From Paguma larvata (lineage: Eukaryota; Chordata; Mammalia; Carnivora; Viverridae), in the NCBI GenBank assembly GCA_030068075.1, contig CM057825.1, positions 81,235,123 to 81,299,122 on the forward strand: DNA of 64,000 bases, read 5' to 3'. Position numbers and translations under genes: made by a program. Below are positions 36,466-48,097 of the stretch, one piece after another. How positions within the stretch are numbered: position 1 is the first letter of the stretch; each line of letters begins with the position of its first letter. The notes beneath the pieces were generated by a model that made no database searches, was not told the DNA's origin, and saw nothing but the letters and a program-made list of their open reading frames with translations.

Positions 36466-36469
36466 AAAC

Positions 36470-36638
36470 TGTATTCACAAACTGTGAACCTTGAGCCAAC
36501 ATCATCGTCCCCTGAGAACTTGCTAGAATTGTAAATTCTGGGTCTTACTGAGTTAGAAACACTAGGAATAGAACTCCAAATTTTGTGTTTTAACAAGCTG
36601 TCCAGGTGATTCATATAAATTTGAGAACCACTGAACTA
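36470..36638 (+). mobile_element. MER5A-type hAT-Charlie element
   Basis: 'cacaaactgtgaaccttgagccaacatcatcgtcccctgagaacttgctagaattgtaaattctgggtcttactgagttagaaacac...tgttttaacaagctgtccaggtgattcatataaatttgagaaccactga' follows MER5A order to its terminal TTGAGAACCACTG. Confidence 0.83.
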
Positions 36639-36644
36639 GAAGAA

Positions 36645-39435
36645 ACAGAGTTTAAGATACCTAAGCAATTCAGTCTGTCCTGGTTAAAGGGCTATGTTCG
36701 AAGGTGAGTGAATTGCAGCTTATTAATATTTTGTTGATCAAGATGTGAAAATTTTTGCCTTGGAGATGGAAGAAATTTATGGAAGATACAAACACATATG
36801 TATCAGTTATGCATCAGACAAGTGTTAGTAGATTCATATATTGTGTAATCCGGGATTCTAAGAAACATTAACTTTCTCCAGTATCCAACCATAGTAATAA
36901 ATTCCAGTATCCACTTCAAAGATGTACTTCTTTAAGGAATTTTTTGATGGAGGTAGGTATATTTTAACTACCTAATGCATTTTGGGTGATAAAAATATGA
37001 TTGAGGAATGAGTTTGTGTACTGAGCTTGTGGTCACAATTTGAGAGTGGGGTATCATTATAGATAAATATTAAAAGTAACAGAGGAAAAGGTTTAGAATT
37101 TATCCTTTGCAGAGCCTCTTTCTATTTCTGGGACAGGGCACTGACAGTGATTCTAGCCAGTAGCTTAGACCTAAGGAGTGGAGAGATATAAGAGGAGTGT
37201 GGCCACACTATACTAAATATGATTCATATTGTAATGTGTAGCTCAACATAAATTCCAAACATAGCATTAAACATCAGAGGAGAGACAAAAAAGGGAAACG
37301 AAATGATATAAAATAAGGAATATAAAAATAATACAAAATTTGTTACATGTAGTATGTAATTTACTGGTTGTTCTGTGACAGTGTAAAACTCAAAATTTTG
37401 TTAATTATAAGCCCAAAAACACAGGTAAACCATGAAGACAAATCTGAGGAGAAATCATACCAAAACAGGCTGTATTCCTCTATCATCTTTCTTTTTTTTC
37501 CACCATTACTTCTGGTGTTCTGATATCTAAGATGATGTCCATATGAAAAGTGTAGTGTGTGAGCCACGTGTAGTAGATTACGAATGGCTATGTGAGCTGC
37601 TTGGGTGGATGGAGGTGCTTGAGGTCCTTGGGAAGGAACAAGGTCATCTCTGGGCCTTAGACCCTGTAGACTAAAGATAAAGGAGATGCATGTTTTCAAG
37701 ATGGTTGTGTTGGGTCCTTTTCACATCCCATTGGCACTTAACAAATCTACTTGGCAAGGTAGAACACTGCAAAATGGTCACATCATTCGAATCTAGGAGA
37801 GGTGTAAAACAGCTGCCCCCTCTTTCCCATGTTACCACACCAGTGGTGAAGGAGCACATATAGGACATGAAATACTGAAATTGTGTAGGATTCTCAATGG
37901 TCAGGGAGGAGTATTTACTCTCATGCTCAGGAAGGTTATTGTTTTTGCCCATGGGGCTGTACCACCACATGTCAGTCCCCCTTCAATGTGTTTGTTCAAC
38001 TTTAGAAGTTTTGGGCCAGCAGAAAGGTATTGTTCACTGTTAGCACTGTTAGCAGTGAACAGGAGAGGCAACATAGGAACTCTATATACAAGATAGTTTG
38101 GAATGCAGGGGAACAATATAAAGTTTATTTGCAAGGAGGAAGTTCACAGTTAAATGATGGAAGCAGCATTGGAGGGTTTAATGAGGATTGCATACCTAAC
38201 AGTTTATAGAAAAGTGCAAGAGCTGGATGAGGTAACAATGGTGTTTTTAACCCATAGTGAGCCAAATGCAGGAATTTGAGAATATAATATTGTCTGCAGA
38301 AGGACGGATATATATTCAGTCCCCATATAACTTGGTGAATTCTGCCACCTGTGCAAGTAGTGGATTTTCTTCAGTGTGTCTAAAATTGTTGCTTGGCACA
38401 GTTATTCTGTGGGACCAAGAGAAAAAAAACTCTTTTATTATTATTATTATTATTTTTGCTTTCCCACATAGAATCAATTTGTGGATTGCATAAACCACAG
38501 GATATAATTCTACTATTTCAGCCAGAAACTTTCCCATCTGACCAAGACAATTGCAAATATGCTAAACTTGCTTTAATGAAAAGTCATTCTTTACATAGCT
38601 TACATCGACATAAGATGACAAGTCACTCACCAGATAAAGGGTTCTTTGTCTGAATCAAACAATAAGCCAGCTCTTCCACAAAAAAAAGCCATTCTATTCT
38701 GAACTGAATGCATTTTCAACTAATGCTGTATTCAGGACCAAAACCAAAGGAGGCCCATCTGCTAGGAAGGCCAAAAGCCCATTGTGTGGTGTGTCAGTCC
38801 AGTCTGTTATGGAAATGGTCACTCTAAAACTGTTTGCAATTTAAAAGTGCCTACTGAGAATTATGTTAACCTCTATTGACTGACTTCTGTTAAATGCACC
38901 ATTAAGAATCCAATTTACCCTGGCTTCCTCTAAAATGTTGTGCTGAGGCCATTCTGATAGGTACATTATGGTGGTCAATTGTCATAGGCTAAGAGTCAGT
39001 ACCTCATTAGCTCAAACACACGAAGCGTTTGTTCCCAATTTTAATAAGGGCTCTCTTGCCCTAGGGTTATGGGAGCACTGATGGAATATAACCTTGTATG
39101 ATGATTTGAGGGGTGTCAGGCTGAGTCCAGGGGTAAATGCTGATTGAACAAGGCTGAGAGACCCTAGATGGTGAACCCTGACATCACTCCTTGCAAATCT
39201 GGCTCTGCATCTTCTGCTTAGAGTGAAAATTTACAGAGGTTAGAACCCGAGTGTCAAGTCAAAATGAGATGATGAATTAGGTCAATTACTACATGGTAGA
39301 CATGCAAGTCACGCTAGTGCTTAGTAAATATAACATACTTTTAATTACTTTTACTGACACTCACATTTATTTTCCTTTGTCATTTAAATCATCACAGGAT
39401 TGTTAATGAAGTATCAACCTAAAACAAACAAAAAA
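36645..39435. other. Unassigned 2.8-kb stretch
   Basis: Minus-strand frames at 37361-37699, 37671-37970 and 37901-38134 overlap loosely, but I recognise no domain. They could be a decayed retroposed or retroviral piece, or chance. A (TTA)n run lies at 38434-38456. A 9-bp inverted repeat (TGTTCACTG at 38031 and CAGTGAACA at 38053) has a 13-nt loop. Confidence 0.4.
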
Positions 39436-39444
39436 ATCAGATCA

Positions 39445-39860
39445 AGAGGCAAAATGTTTATTTGGGATGGAAGAATTGCATTTTTGGGGTACACATATTT
39501 GGGTAGAAACCTGAAGAGTGTCCCAATTACAGGACGTAGACTCAAAGTTTTTATGGGGAAATGAAAGGAAGATTAGGCAAGGTGTTTTTCAGAAGAGCCC
39601 ATTGGTGCTGACAAGCAGGGCTAGGTTTGTAATTCATTGATTGGTCCGGCAACGCGGTCCCTAAGCACAAGTTCACCTGTATCAGTCTTTTCAAACAGGA
39701 TATTCTTGTTCTTGCTGACTTCTTGGAATGTTGGCTGTTTAGCCCAGTTCAAAGATTCAGAAAACAGGACATTCAAGGCAGTTCCCATGAAAAGGCTACT
39801 TAGGTTCCATTTTAAAATGGCTCCAACTGTGTTTTTCATAAAAGTTATCAATTCACTGGT
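39445..39860 (-). other. Possible repeat or LTR-like block
   Basis: It opens with an antisense AATAAA-like TTTATT (39455) and has mixed composition, 'ggtccggcaacgcggtccc' and 'gacttcttggaatgttggctg'. The layout is reminiscent of an antisense LTR, but I found no paired TG/CA termini or target duplication. Low certainty. Confidence 0.25.
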
Positions 39861-39869
39861 TAATTGCAA

Positions 39870-40410
39870 CTTTCTTTCTTTATAAATGTTTCTTTACTAT
39901 ATTATTGAAAAATATTCCAAAAGCATCTTTGCTAATATTTTCAGGTCCTTTTTCTAATCTTGTCTTTTCAGTGATTCCAGCAATGAGATGAAATTGCCCC
40001 TCCTAATATTACTCATTAAGTTAAATTTAGCTAATTCATTTTTTTGAGAGCTACATGTTGAAAATCTTTATCAGTATAAATCAACATAAACCAAAGTTGG
40101 TTTTGTAACTTACTATATTCTGTGAAGTCAAATTTTCAACAGAACTACTGAATTCCACTTGAGGTGAAATGTATTAATCAAATATGTCTTATTCCTGAGT
40201 TACTTGAGCCACTATTAAAACTCTCCTTAGGATTTTCTTGCTTTTTTTCCCCCAAAACAGAATCTAAAAAGTGTTGATCACACCTTACACCAATATTACT
40301 ATACTCAAGTGTTTGTCTTCCTTGCGACATTGCGATTTAGTCGGAAATTTCTGATAGAACTGATTTCACAAATATTTAGTCATTTTAGTTTCTTTGTTAT
40401 CCGGAAGTAC
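39870..40410. other. Unassigned AT-rich DNA
   Basis: Nothing recognised. Confidence 0.4.
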
Positions 40411-40416
40411 TGATCC

Positions 40417-40592
40417 AAAGGCAAACTAGTGTCTTAGAAAAAGTACTAATTTTAAAGTATACAACTTTGGTTTGAATTTCAGCTCTGGCTCTTATTGACT
40501 TTGTTACTTCCAGCAAGCATTCAGCCACAGTGTCTCTAGCTGAATTCTGTGAAAATAATACCAATATTGTTCTCATGTGAAAATATTTCATA
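40417..40592 (+). mobile_element. MIR SINE fragment
   Basis: 'caaactagtgtcttagaaaaagtactaattttaaagtatacaactttggtttgaatttcagctctggctcttattgactttgttacttccagcaag' follows the MIR 5' half. Confidence 0.62.
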
Positions 40593-40599
40593 TCCAGTA

Positions 40600-41125
40600 A
40601 AGAGCGCTTCTGTTAGTAGTGGCTACTGAGCACCTGGAGAATGATGGGCAAATAAACCTAATGGGAATGTCTTTGGTCATTCAGACCTCATCATGCAAAT
40701 CTTGGGGTTGATCTGTGACATATTTTCTGTTCTTTGGAAATTGGTTACATCCTGTAACACTCTGAAATACATGTTGGGTGGCTTATCTTCTGCAAGAACA
40801 CTAGCCAATCAAGAAGGAATAAGGAAATGTCTGGCAGAAAAAAAAAGTACCAGTTTTTATAGATTCCATTATTAGCCAGATAGTGAAATAAGTCTTGGTT
40901 TTGGTGTTAAATCATAAAGGAAAAATCTAATTAAGTTATGAAAATAAATATGCCATGTTTCATTTTATTGTCTCTCTGTCCTAACTTTATCCTTTTTTGT
41001 GTGCCATGTGATCATAGAGGTAGACTTTGTAAATATTTCTCTTTTGGAGGTGGCATGATATTAACTCTTGCCGTTTGGAGGAGCAAGGGAGGAATATAGA
41101 AAAAGAAGGGATTTTTTTTTTCGTT
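40600..41125. other. Unassigned DNA before the 41-kb ORF
   Basis: No repeat recognised. Ends in a pyrimidine-rich tract that leads into the open frame at 41137. Confidence 0.4.
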
Positions 41126-41136
41126 TTTGCTTCCAG

Positions 41137-41594
41137 TGTTCCTTGATGGTCAGCTTCCTGCAGCATTCAATTTTACCCAACGTTCTGCTCCTGCAGAATG
41201 CAGTTTCTCTAGTGGCGGCCTGCAAGGGGTGGCATGCTCTGACGTGCAGAGCACTGTTTCTCCAATGCTGACTTCTTGCAGACTGTGGCTCATCCAAATC
41301 TTTGTCCCCACAGCATGGGATGACCAGCAGAACCCAGTGCCCAGTAGCCCTCACTACTACTGTCTCCAGTGTCTTTGTGATGGAGTGCTGCTGGTGAAGC
41401 ATCTCCCCTTGAATGACCTCTCCCAGAGCCTCTTCTGTGTCTTCTTTACATCAAGTTCTGAGGTGCAGCGCCTCCCTGAGAATGACTTTCCTTACCTTAC
41501 CATTCATAGGAAGTATTTCCAGCAAAGTCCACTAGCAGAGCTCCTCAGCAAGTTCCCCACCATCCAGAGAACTCTGGCTGAGCCATTCCAGTGA
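41137..41594 (+). CDS. Candidate coding exon or retrocopy, unidentified
   Basis: This frame stays open for about 152 codons after a strong acceptor-like tract (T-run, then CGTTTTTGCTTCCAG ending at 41136) and stops at TGA 41592-41594. There is no nearby ATG; the open frame upstream begins only at a TTG (41127), which fits a spliced-in 3' exon in phase 1. The segment is visibly GC-richer than the AT-rich flanks, with many C or G third bases. The product would be Leu, Ser and Cys rich, with a Cys pair in YYCLQCLCDG and an ending LLSKFPTIQRTLAEPFQ. I recognise no family. Alternatives are a 5'-truncated processed pseudogene (no poly-A tail or flanking duplication seen) or chance. No polyadenylation signal is obvious just after the stop. 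Confidence 0.35.
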
Positions 41595-41599
41595 GGTTT

Positions 41600-42670
41600 T
41601 GATCTCAGCCCTGGTCAGGCACGCATGGGGTGACTGGCCCTCCCTTGGGCATTCTACCTCCACATTGTGGGTAATGGTTTCTCCCTACATCTGCTATTCC
41701 TTTACTCTTTATATTTTTCTTTAACTCTCCCTAGTCAATTCCATATTACTCTACTCTCTTATTATTAATTCTTTATTTTAAATTTCCCTGTTGAAACTAT
41801 TGTGTGATTTCTATTTCCTAATTAGACTCAGACAGATATAATAAGCCTCCTATTACCTTATCCACTTTACCTTATCTTTGATGGAAATCATTGTCAGTAG
41901 ACCTGAAATCTTGAATATTGCAATACAAATAAGAATCTCAACAAATCTTAAGTACTTTTTCATTCATTGATAAATATTAAAATAAGAGAACCAATTCGGG
42001 TATGGTTTCAGAAAGGTCATCGAAATTAAAAGGTAGCATAACGATTAAGGTTATTATTTACCAGAGCTTTTATATTACTGTACAGGCTCACTCTGAATGT
42101 AGCTAGGGCGATTTAATGAATGAATCTGTTATTGTTTTACCAGTTGAAGTTTACCTACAACCATAAATCATTATAATTTAAAGGTTATGTGGATTTAAAA
42201 TTTTGTGTTATAACTTATGTGAGCCCCAAAGTATGAGTTATTTAGTAAATAAAATGAGTCATAACATATTTCTGATTAAAGTATAAAATACTATTTTCCC
42301 ATTCTACTTTCTAAATAAAACAAAGCCATGCTCAGTCCATGCTTTTAAAGATGTAGTCTTAGTTTATCAGAGTGTAGGTCTATCATTTGTTTTCTGACTA
42401 AGGATAATCTCTTTGATTTTATTATATGTCAGTTTTCCTATCTTTGAAATATAAATAATAAGTTTGTCAAATTAAAAAGATATGGTGGATTCTATGAAGA
42501 AAATTTGAAGGTGAATATTGGAGCGAAAAACCTTTAAATGATCAAGAAAAGGAGTAAATAGTTTGAGATGCTATAAATCATATCAACTCCATGATTTCTA
42601 ACTCAATATTTTGTGTACACAGTGAAGTTACTGAGCCAAGTAGAAGTTCTGACAGTTTGATGACTTTTAC
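41600..42670. other. Unassigned AT-rich DNA
   Basis: Nothing recognised in 1.07 kb after the 41-kb ORF. Confidence 0.4.
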
Positions 42671-42674
42671 TATA

Positions 42675-42984
42675 CAGTTGATTCTTGAACAACATGGGGG
42701 TTAAGGGCACCGACCTCACCCCCAAAGTTGAAAATTCACATATAACTTTCGACTTCCCAAGACTTAATTACTTTACAGCCTTACTAGTAAATATAAATGG
42801 TTAATCAACACATATTTTGTATTTATATGTATTATTTCCTGTATTTTTACAATTAAGCTAAGGAAAGAAAGTATTATTAAGAATATTATAAGGAAGAGAA
42901 AATACCGTATTGTATTTACTAAAAAAAAATCCATATGTAAATGAATTCATGCACTTAAAACCCATGTTGTTCAAGACCAAACTG
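42675..42984 (-). mobile_element. MER2-type Tigger DNA transposon, complete
   Basis: Terminal inverted repeats CAGTTGATTCTTGAACAACATGGG (left) and CCCATGTTGTTCAAGACCAAACTG (right) bound 310 bp, with TA on each side (the Tc1/mariner target). The interior 'ggcaccgacctcacccccaaagttgaaaattcacatataacttt' and 'aaggaagagaaaatacc' match MER2, a non-autonomous Tigger. It carries no ORF. Confidence 0.92.
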
Positions 42985-43164
42985 TAGTTTTGGTATTTGC
43001 ATTTACTTTAATTCTTTCATCATTGAAGATAATGAGAGTATATGTAGTGTGTGTTAGACATTGTTTGAAACATTGACTATTCAATTCCTCTCACTATCTT
43101 CCATAGTACTATATTCTATAACTAAACAACTAGTTTAATGTTGTGTAATAAATGAGATTTTTAA

Positions 43165-43339
43165 AAATAAATCTTTGTTCTCTCAATATATATATATTTC
43201 AAATGTTATTACAATATTATTGACTATATTCCCTATGCTGTACTTTTCATCTATGTGACTTATCCATTTTATAACTGAAAATTTGTACGTTTTAATTCCC
43301 TTTGGTCTCAAAATACTTTTAATAGTGTTATTACCTTTT
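43165..43339 (-). mobile_element. L1 LINE 3' UTR fragment
   Basis: 'attgactatattccctatgctgtacttttcatctatgtgacttatccattttataactgaaaatttgtacg' is the antisense L1 3' UTR phrase. It is cut by the SINE that follows. The (TA)n bit at 43188-43197 belongs to it. Confidence 0.8.
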
Positions 43340-43559
43340 AGTAAAAAAAAATGTTTATTTACTTATTTTGAGAAAGAGGGTATGTGTACATGTGTGCACA
43401 AATTGAGGAAGGGCAGAGAGAGAGAGAGAGAGAATCCTAAGTGGGCTCCATGCCCAGCGCAGAGCCTGACGCGGGGCTCAATCTCACAGTCCCAGGATCA
43501 CAACCTGAGCTGAAATTAAGAGTCAGATGCTCAACCAACCAAGCCACCCAGGTGCCTCT
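43340..43559 (-). mobile_element. CAN-SINE inserted in L1
   Basis: T/A tail, GA-rich body, 'cagcgcagagcctgacgcggggctcaatctcacag' and head complement AAGCCACCCAGGTGCCTC. The 15-bp flanks at 43325-43339 and 43560-43574 differ at two bases. Confidence 0.94.
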
Positions 43560-43574
43560 GTGTTATTCTCTTTT

Positions 43575-44400
43575 GATATAAAAAAATAAAAAGGAAATAG
43601 GAACTGTATTTCTGCTCAAACCACCAAATAGGATTATCATTACAATTGAAAATGCCGGCTAAAGTAAGATAAAGCTTAGATCTCTAGCTCTTTTTTCTCT
43701 ACTGAGCACCTTCTTATAAAATATTTTTCATTAATATAAAGGTGAGGTCAGTAAGTGTGAATTCCTTCACAAATGTTGGATAAGGAAAACCCTGGGCCAT
43801 TGAAACAGTGATAAGGGACTATGAGAGTTTCCTCTTCACCGTTAATTTCTTCATAATGTCACTCACCGTGCTATAAGAACTTTGTTTTTTCTGATAGAAA
43901 TTTTGGATAACATACCACAGGGAATCATTTTGTTCATACTGCTACTTTTTAGCAGCTGACAAATAAAATTAACCTTTGTTTCTCTGTCAGAGTCCAGGTA
44001 ATGGAAGTCACATTTATGCACAGTTGTGGCTGTTGCATTTCAGTAATATTTTTATGTGTAAGATATGCATAGAATAATGTTACGAGTGAAGGCTTTAAAT
44101 AGGAACCCTTCTACAATCTCTTTTCTAAATTTTTAATTATAGTGCTTACATAATTCTGCTTTCATTTACTGTATGTGTGTCTTTTAAGAAAGAAGGCAAT
44201 GTTTAATTCACTATAATCTGACTTCTTACTCCTTCTGAGCCATGAAATTTCTCTCAATAAGGCTTCTCAGTAATCTCGTGTTGCCTGTATTTCAAAGGGA
44301 ACTTTTTAGTCCTTACCTTAATTATACTCTACCTCATTTGAGAATTTGCAAGTTTACCTACTGTTTCTCTGAATGTTGTAAGTCACTTTGTCTTTTTTTA
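43575..44400. other. Unassigned AT-rich DNA
   Basis: Nothing recognised. Confidence 0.4.
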
Positions 44401-44403
44401 ATA

Positions 44404-44484
44404 CACGCGTGCACACATACACACACTTATTTATTTATTTATTATCTATCTATTTATTTATTTATTTATTTTTATTTATTTTTG
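44404..44484. repeat. CA then (TTTA)n microsatellite
   Basis: ACACGCGTGCACACATACACACAC is followed by TTTA repeats with a (TCTA)2 interruption, about 60 bp of tetranucleotide repeat. Confidence 0.93.
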
Positions 44485-44554
44485 GATTTTTGGAAATAGG
44501 ACTATTATATGCCTAGGGAGATTTTCTTTAAATTGATTATGTTTGTCTTTGGAA

Positions 44555-44640
44555 TCTGTAAGTTTTACTTTTCACCAAATTTGGGAAGTTTGGGGCCTCT
44601 ATTTCTTCAAGTATTTTTCTACTTTTTTCTTTTCCTTTAA
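44555..44640 (-). mobile_element. L1 LINE fragment, left part
   Basis: 'gtaagttttacttttcaccaaatttgggaagtttggggcctctatttcttcaagtatttttctac' is an antisense old-L1 phrase. It continues after the SINE at 44641-44880. Confidence 0.75.
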
Positions 44641-44702
44641 AAAACTTAATTTTTTAAATTAAGAGAGGAGAAAATGGACAGAGGAAGAGAAAGAGTGAAA
44701 GA

Positions 44703-44750
<48 letters not shown>

Positions 44751-44880
44751 CCCAGGCAGACTCCATGCTCAGCAGGATTGATCCCATAATCACACAGGGA
44801 TTGATCCCATAATCCTAGGATCATGACTCGAGTCAGAATCAAGAGTTGATGCTCAATCAACTGAGCCTCCCAGGTGTCCC
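44641..44880 (-). mobile_element. CAN-SINE with internal 23-bp tandem duplication
   Basis: The body includes (GA)n at 44706-44748 and ends with head complement TGAGCCTCCCAGGTGTCCC. GGATTGATCCCATAATC occurs at 44775-44791 and again at 44798-44814, a small tandem copy unique to this SINE. Nested in L1. Confidence 0.93.
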
Positions 44881-45292
44881 TGTCTTCCTTTTTGAGACCT
44901 CTGTTTACCTATATGTCAGACTGTCAGACTGTTTCATTTTGTCCGATGGGCAACTAGGTTCTATTCATTAAAATAACAAAAACAAAAACAAAACCTTTTT
45001 TTGTCTCTTCTTCAGATCATGTAACTATTAATCCATATTCAGTTTCATTGACTCTTTCCACTGTTGTCTCTTATCTGCTAGTAAACCCATTGCTTTAATT
45101 TTTATTTCAGATATTTTCTTTTTCAGCTCTAAGTTTTCCATTTGCTTCTTTTATATATATTCTTTTTCTTTGAAGATATTTTATCTTATTTCTTTACTCA
45201 TTGCAAGCATGTTTTCCTTTATGTCAATGAGCATTATTATAAGAGTCACTTAAAGATCTTTATTGGACAATTTCAATGCCTATATCACTTTA
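44881..45292 (-). mobile_element. L1 LINE fragment, right part
   Basis: 'ttcagatcatgtaactattaatcc', 'ctcttatctgctagtaaacccattgctttaatttttatttcagatattttctttttcagctctaagttttccatttgcttcttttata' and 'agagtcacttaaagatctttattgg' continue the antisense L1. A pure CAAAAA run lies at 44975-44996. Confidence 0.8.
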
Positions 45293-45297
45293 GGGTT

Positions 45298-45572
45298 AAT
45301 TCAACTTCCCTTCCTCAGGAAACCTTCCTTAAACACAACTGGGTTGATGTAGACTCCTTTATTCTCTCTGAAAGTTCAGGATATACTGCTTTCTTGTTAT
45401 CCATTATATAAAATTAAAATAATGATTTTACATGCCTATATTCTCAACTAGATTGTAAACTTTTCAAGCACTTCTCATCCATATCTTTTCAATCTATGTT
45501 CCTCCTAGGTTCTAGCATAGTAATTGGAAAATAGCATATATTAAATAGATGTTGGGTTAATTAAATGAAATT
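45298..45572 (+). mobile_element. L2 LINE 3' end
   Basis: 'cttccctcctcaggaaaccttcc'-like start (45307), then 'caactagattgtaaacttttcaagcac...ggttctagcatagtaattggaaaatagcatatattaaatagatg' follow the L2 3' end. Confidence 0.72.
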
Positions 45573-45574
45573 TA

Positions 45575-46395
45575 AGAAGGCAGTGTGGCTCATTATTCAG
45601 GTAGAACATACTGAAAAGCAAGAACTGGAGTTTGGGCCTCAGTTTTATGGTCAAAAACTAAATTTGGTTAATATACCTAAAGTTGGTCAAGTTTTGGGAA
45701 CTCATTCATACTATCCAAGATTATAATAAATTAATGCATAATTTAAAGTTTCTATTGGTTAAATACAATAGTATATATGCCTTTCTGATGATTAATCTAT
45801 GTCTTCTTGAAAAGATAAAAATTTCTGGTGTTGTGGGTCTGAGAAATAAACTTTTTAATAAAAATATTGTTACCTATAGTAAAATAAATGTAGTTCTATT
45901 AAATACTAATTCATTTGAGATGAAAAGCCTTATAAAGCATCCTTACCCCTTGACCTGGTATGATCCGAGCATGAGTCTGCTCTCCACATGTTCTCCATTG
46001 GATAGTTCTGGATAAATACAGATGTCCTCCCTTTTAAACTCATTTTTTCCCTTCTCACATCCTTAGGGACCATCTTTTAAACTTATATTCATTATTTCAT
46101 CAGGTAGATGACAGGATTAAAAAATTGCACTATATTTATAAATGTTTCTGAGTTTATATACTCACTAGTCACTTTGTTTGAATTTTAATAAAACTCAGCT
46201 TTTAACAAGGTTCCCCTTTTCCTATGTTGATTGCAAGACAGTTAATTACCCTCATCCATTTATATTTAGTTTATTATAGTTAGTTTAGTCCTAAAGGTAA
46301 CATTGTTTCAAGTTTTGAAGACATTTTTTCTTTCATCTTTAAACAATTATATGAGTTCTTAGTTCTTAACTAAGTGATAAACAACTTAAGGGTGA
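45575..46395. other. Unassigned AT-rich DNA
   Basis: A 110-codon + ORF at 45683-46015 begins at an ATG, but it is AT-rich, Asn/Lys/Leu-biased and unrecognised, so chance is likely. Confidence 0.4.
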
Positions 46396-46397
46396 GT

Positions 46398-46565
46398 ATC
46401 CATCCGTCCATCCATTCTTCCTTCTATCCATAACTCACTCCATTATTTATTGAGAACCAGGCAATTTTCTAGCTGAACCAGAGTGGTACAGCCTCTGTTA
46501 TCACAGTGCTTCGTACAGACTACTACAAGAAAAATTTGTTGTTAAGGAAATGGTGAAATAGAATG
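46398..46565 (-). mobile_element. L2 LINE 3' end
   Basis: 'catccgtccatccattcttcc...cactccattatttattgagaaccaggcaattttctagctgaacc' is the antisense L2 terminus. Confidence 0.6.
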
Positions 46566-46593
46566 TAATGAGTATTGTAAGAAAAAAGTTCAT

Positions 46594-46805
46594 GGCGCCT
46601 GGGTGGCTCAGTAGGTTAAATATCCAACTTTGGCTCAGGTCATGATCTCACAACTTGTGGGTTCAAGCCCTGCATCAGGCTCTGTCTGACAGCTCAGAGC
46701 CTGGAGCCTGCATCAGATTCTGTGTCTCCCTCTCTCTCTCCCCCTCACCCACTTTCTCTCTCTCTCTCTCTCTCGAAATAAATAAACATAATAATTTTTG
46801 TTTTA
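46594..46805 (+). mobile_element. CAN-SINE
   Basis: GGCGCCTGGGTGGCTCAGTAGG head, 'tctgacagctcagagcctggagcctgcatcagattctgtgtctccctctctctctc', (TC)n and AAATAAATAAACATAA tail. Possible short flanks AAAAAAGTTCAT and AAAAAGAGCTCAT. Confidence 0.94.
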
Positions 46806-46809
46806 AATA

Positions 46810-47895
46810 AAAAAAGAGCTCATTTCAATGAGCTCTGAAAATGTATATTACACACACACACCCTAGACTAGAAATCATGGAAAGTATCTCTGAGAAAGTA
46901 GTACCAACTTGAATGCTAGAGAATGAGCAGAAGTTGCTTGAAGAAGAGACTGGTGGGAGGAGATAGAGGTATGTTTTAGAAACTCTAAGGAGTTCAAATT
47001 TATTGGAGATGAATACAAAATGGAGATTGCTGGGAGATGAAATCAGAGAGAACACCAAATAAAGGTATTTCTTTGAAAGATTCCTAAAATATGTTTTTAG
47101 AACTGTAGGCTCATTGAGTTTAAATAGTAGTTATCATTTTTTAATACAGATGATTTGAAGGGAAATAAAGAGGAATATAAGCCAACTATCCAAATAACTT
47201 CTGTTGATATTAAAACAAACTAACAAAGCTGCATGTTCAAACTGAGAAAATTTCACAGGATATAGAAAACATTCAAATAAAAATCAAAATCTCTAACTAT
47301 CAGCCTAATCAAACTCCCTACATTGAACTACACTTAAAGTTTTGTTGAGTTCCTTCAGGGAAGAGAAACAGGCACATTTATCTAATTAATCATCTATCTA
47401 TATTTATCTTTTGTATTATTCTATTCTAATATATACTATTCTACATCTACATTTAATAACGTCATAGTATATTCTGGATATTGTTTATATTGACACCTAC
47501 AGAATTATTTCATTCTGTTTAATAGCCGTGTATGTGCCTGAAATGTAATTAAGTTATTGTCTATTAGTATCAGGCCTCCCCTTCTATATTTCTAGATGAT
47601 GCTGGGGCTGCAATTGTGTAAACCATGTTTTCCCTTCCCTTTCCCATGTGCTGCCCACCTCTCTTCCTCACTTGCCCCTAATCTCTGCCAGTAGGGATTG
47701 TAGGTGAATGAAAGGCTAAATGATAAATACTATTCTCCCAGTTTTCTTTCTATTCCCATTTACTTCTATTCTTATTCCTGCTTGCTTACCCCATCTCTTA
47801 CCCCATCCTCACTTCTTCTTCCTGAAAGTTACAGTTAATTCCAGTAGCAACTGGTTGATTATAATTTTCAATTTTCTCACCCTGAAATCCACTCC
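46810..47895. other. Unassigned DNA
   Basis: No confident family. 47440-47560 faintly resembles an antisense L1 tail. Confidence 0.4.
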
Positions 47896-47897
47896 TT

Positions 47898-48097
47898 TTT
47901 TTTAAATGCATGTTTATTTTTGAGAGAAAGAGCCCAGTTTGGGGAAAGGCAAGGAGAGTAGGGAACAAAAGATCTGAAACAGGCTCTGTGCTGACAGCAG
48001 CGAGCGAGGCTGATGCAGGGTTCAGACTCATGAACTGTGAGATCACTGCCTGAGCTGAAGTCAGAGGATCAACTGACTGAGTCACCCAGGCGCCCCT
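47898..48097 (-). mobile_element. CAN-SINE
   Basis: 'atgcatgtttatttttgagagaaagagcc', 'caggctctgtgctgacagcagcgagcgaggctgatgcagggttc' and head complement GAGTCACCCAGGCGCCCC. Imperfect 14-bp flanks at 47884-47897 and 48098-48111. Confidence 0.93.

Noticed and set aside
38031..38061. 9-bp inverted repeat with 13-nt loop as a possible small RNA hairpin
   Set aside because: Stem is too short for a pre-miRNA and such hairpins are frequent by chance.
45683..46015. 110-codon + ORF starting with ATG
   Set aside because: AT-rich, Lys/Asn/Leu-biased, no recognised domain and no neighbouring splice or poly-A signals.
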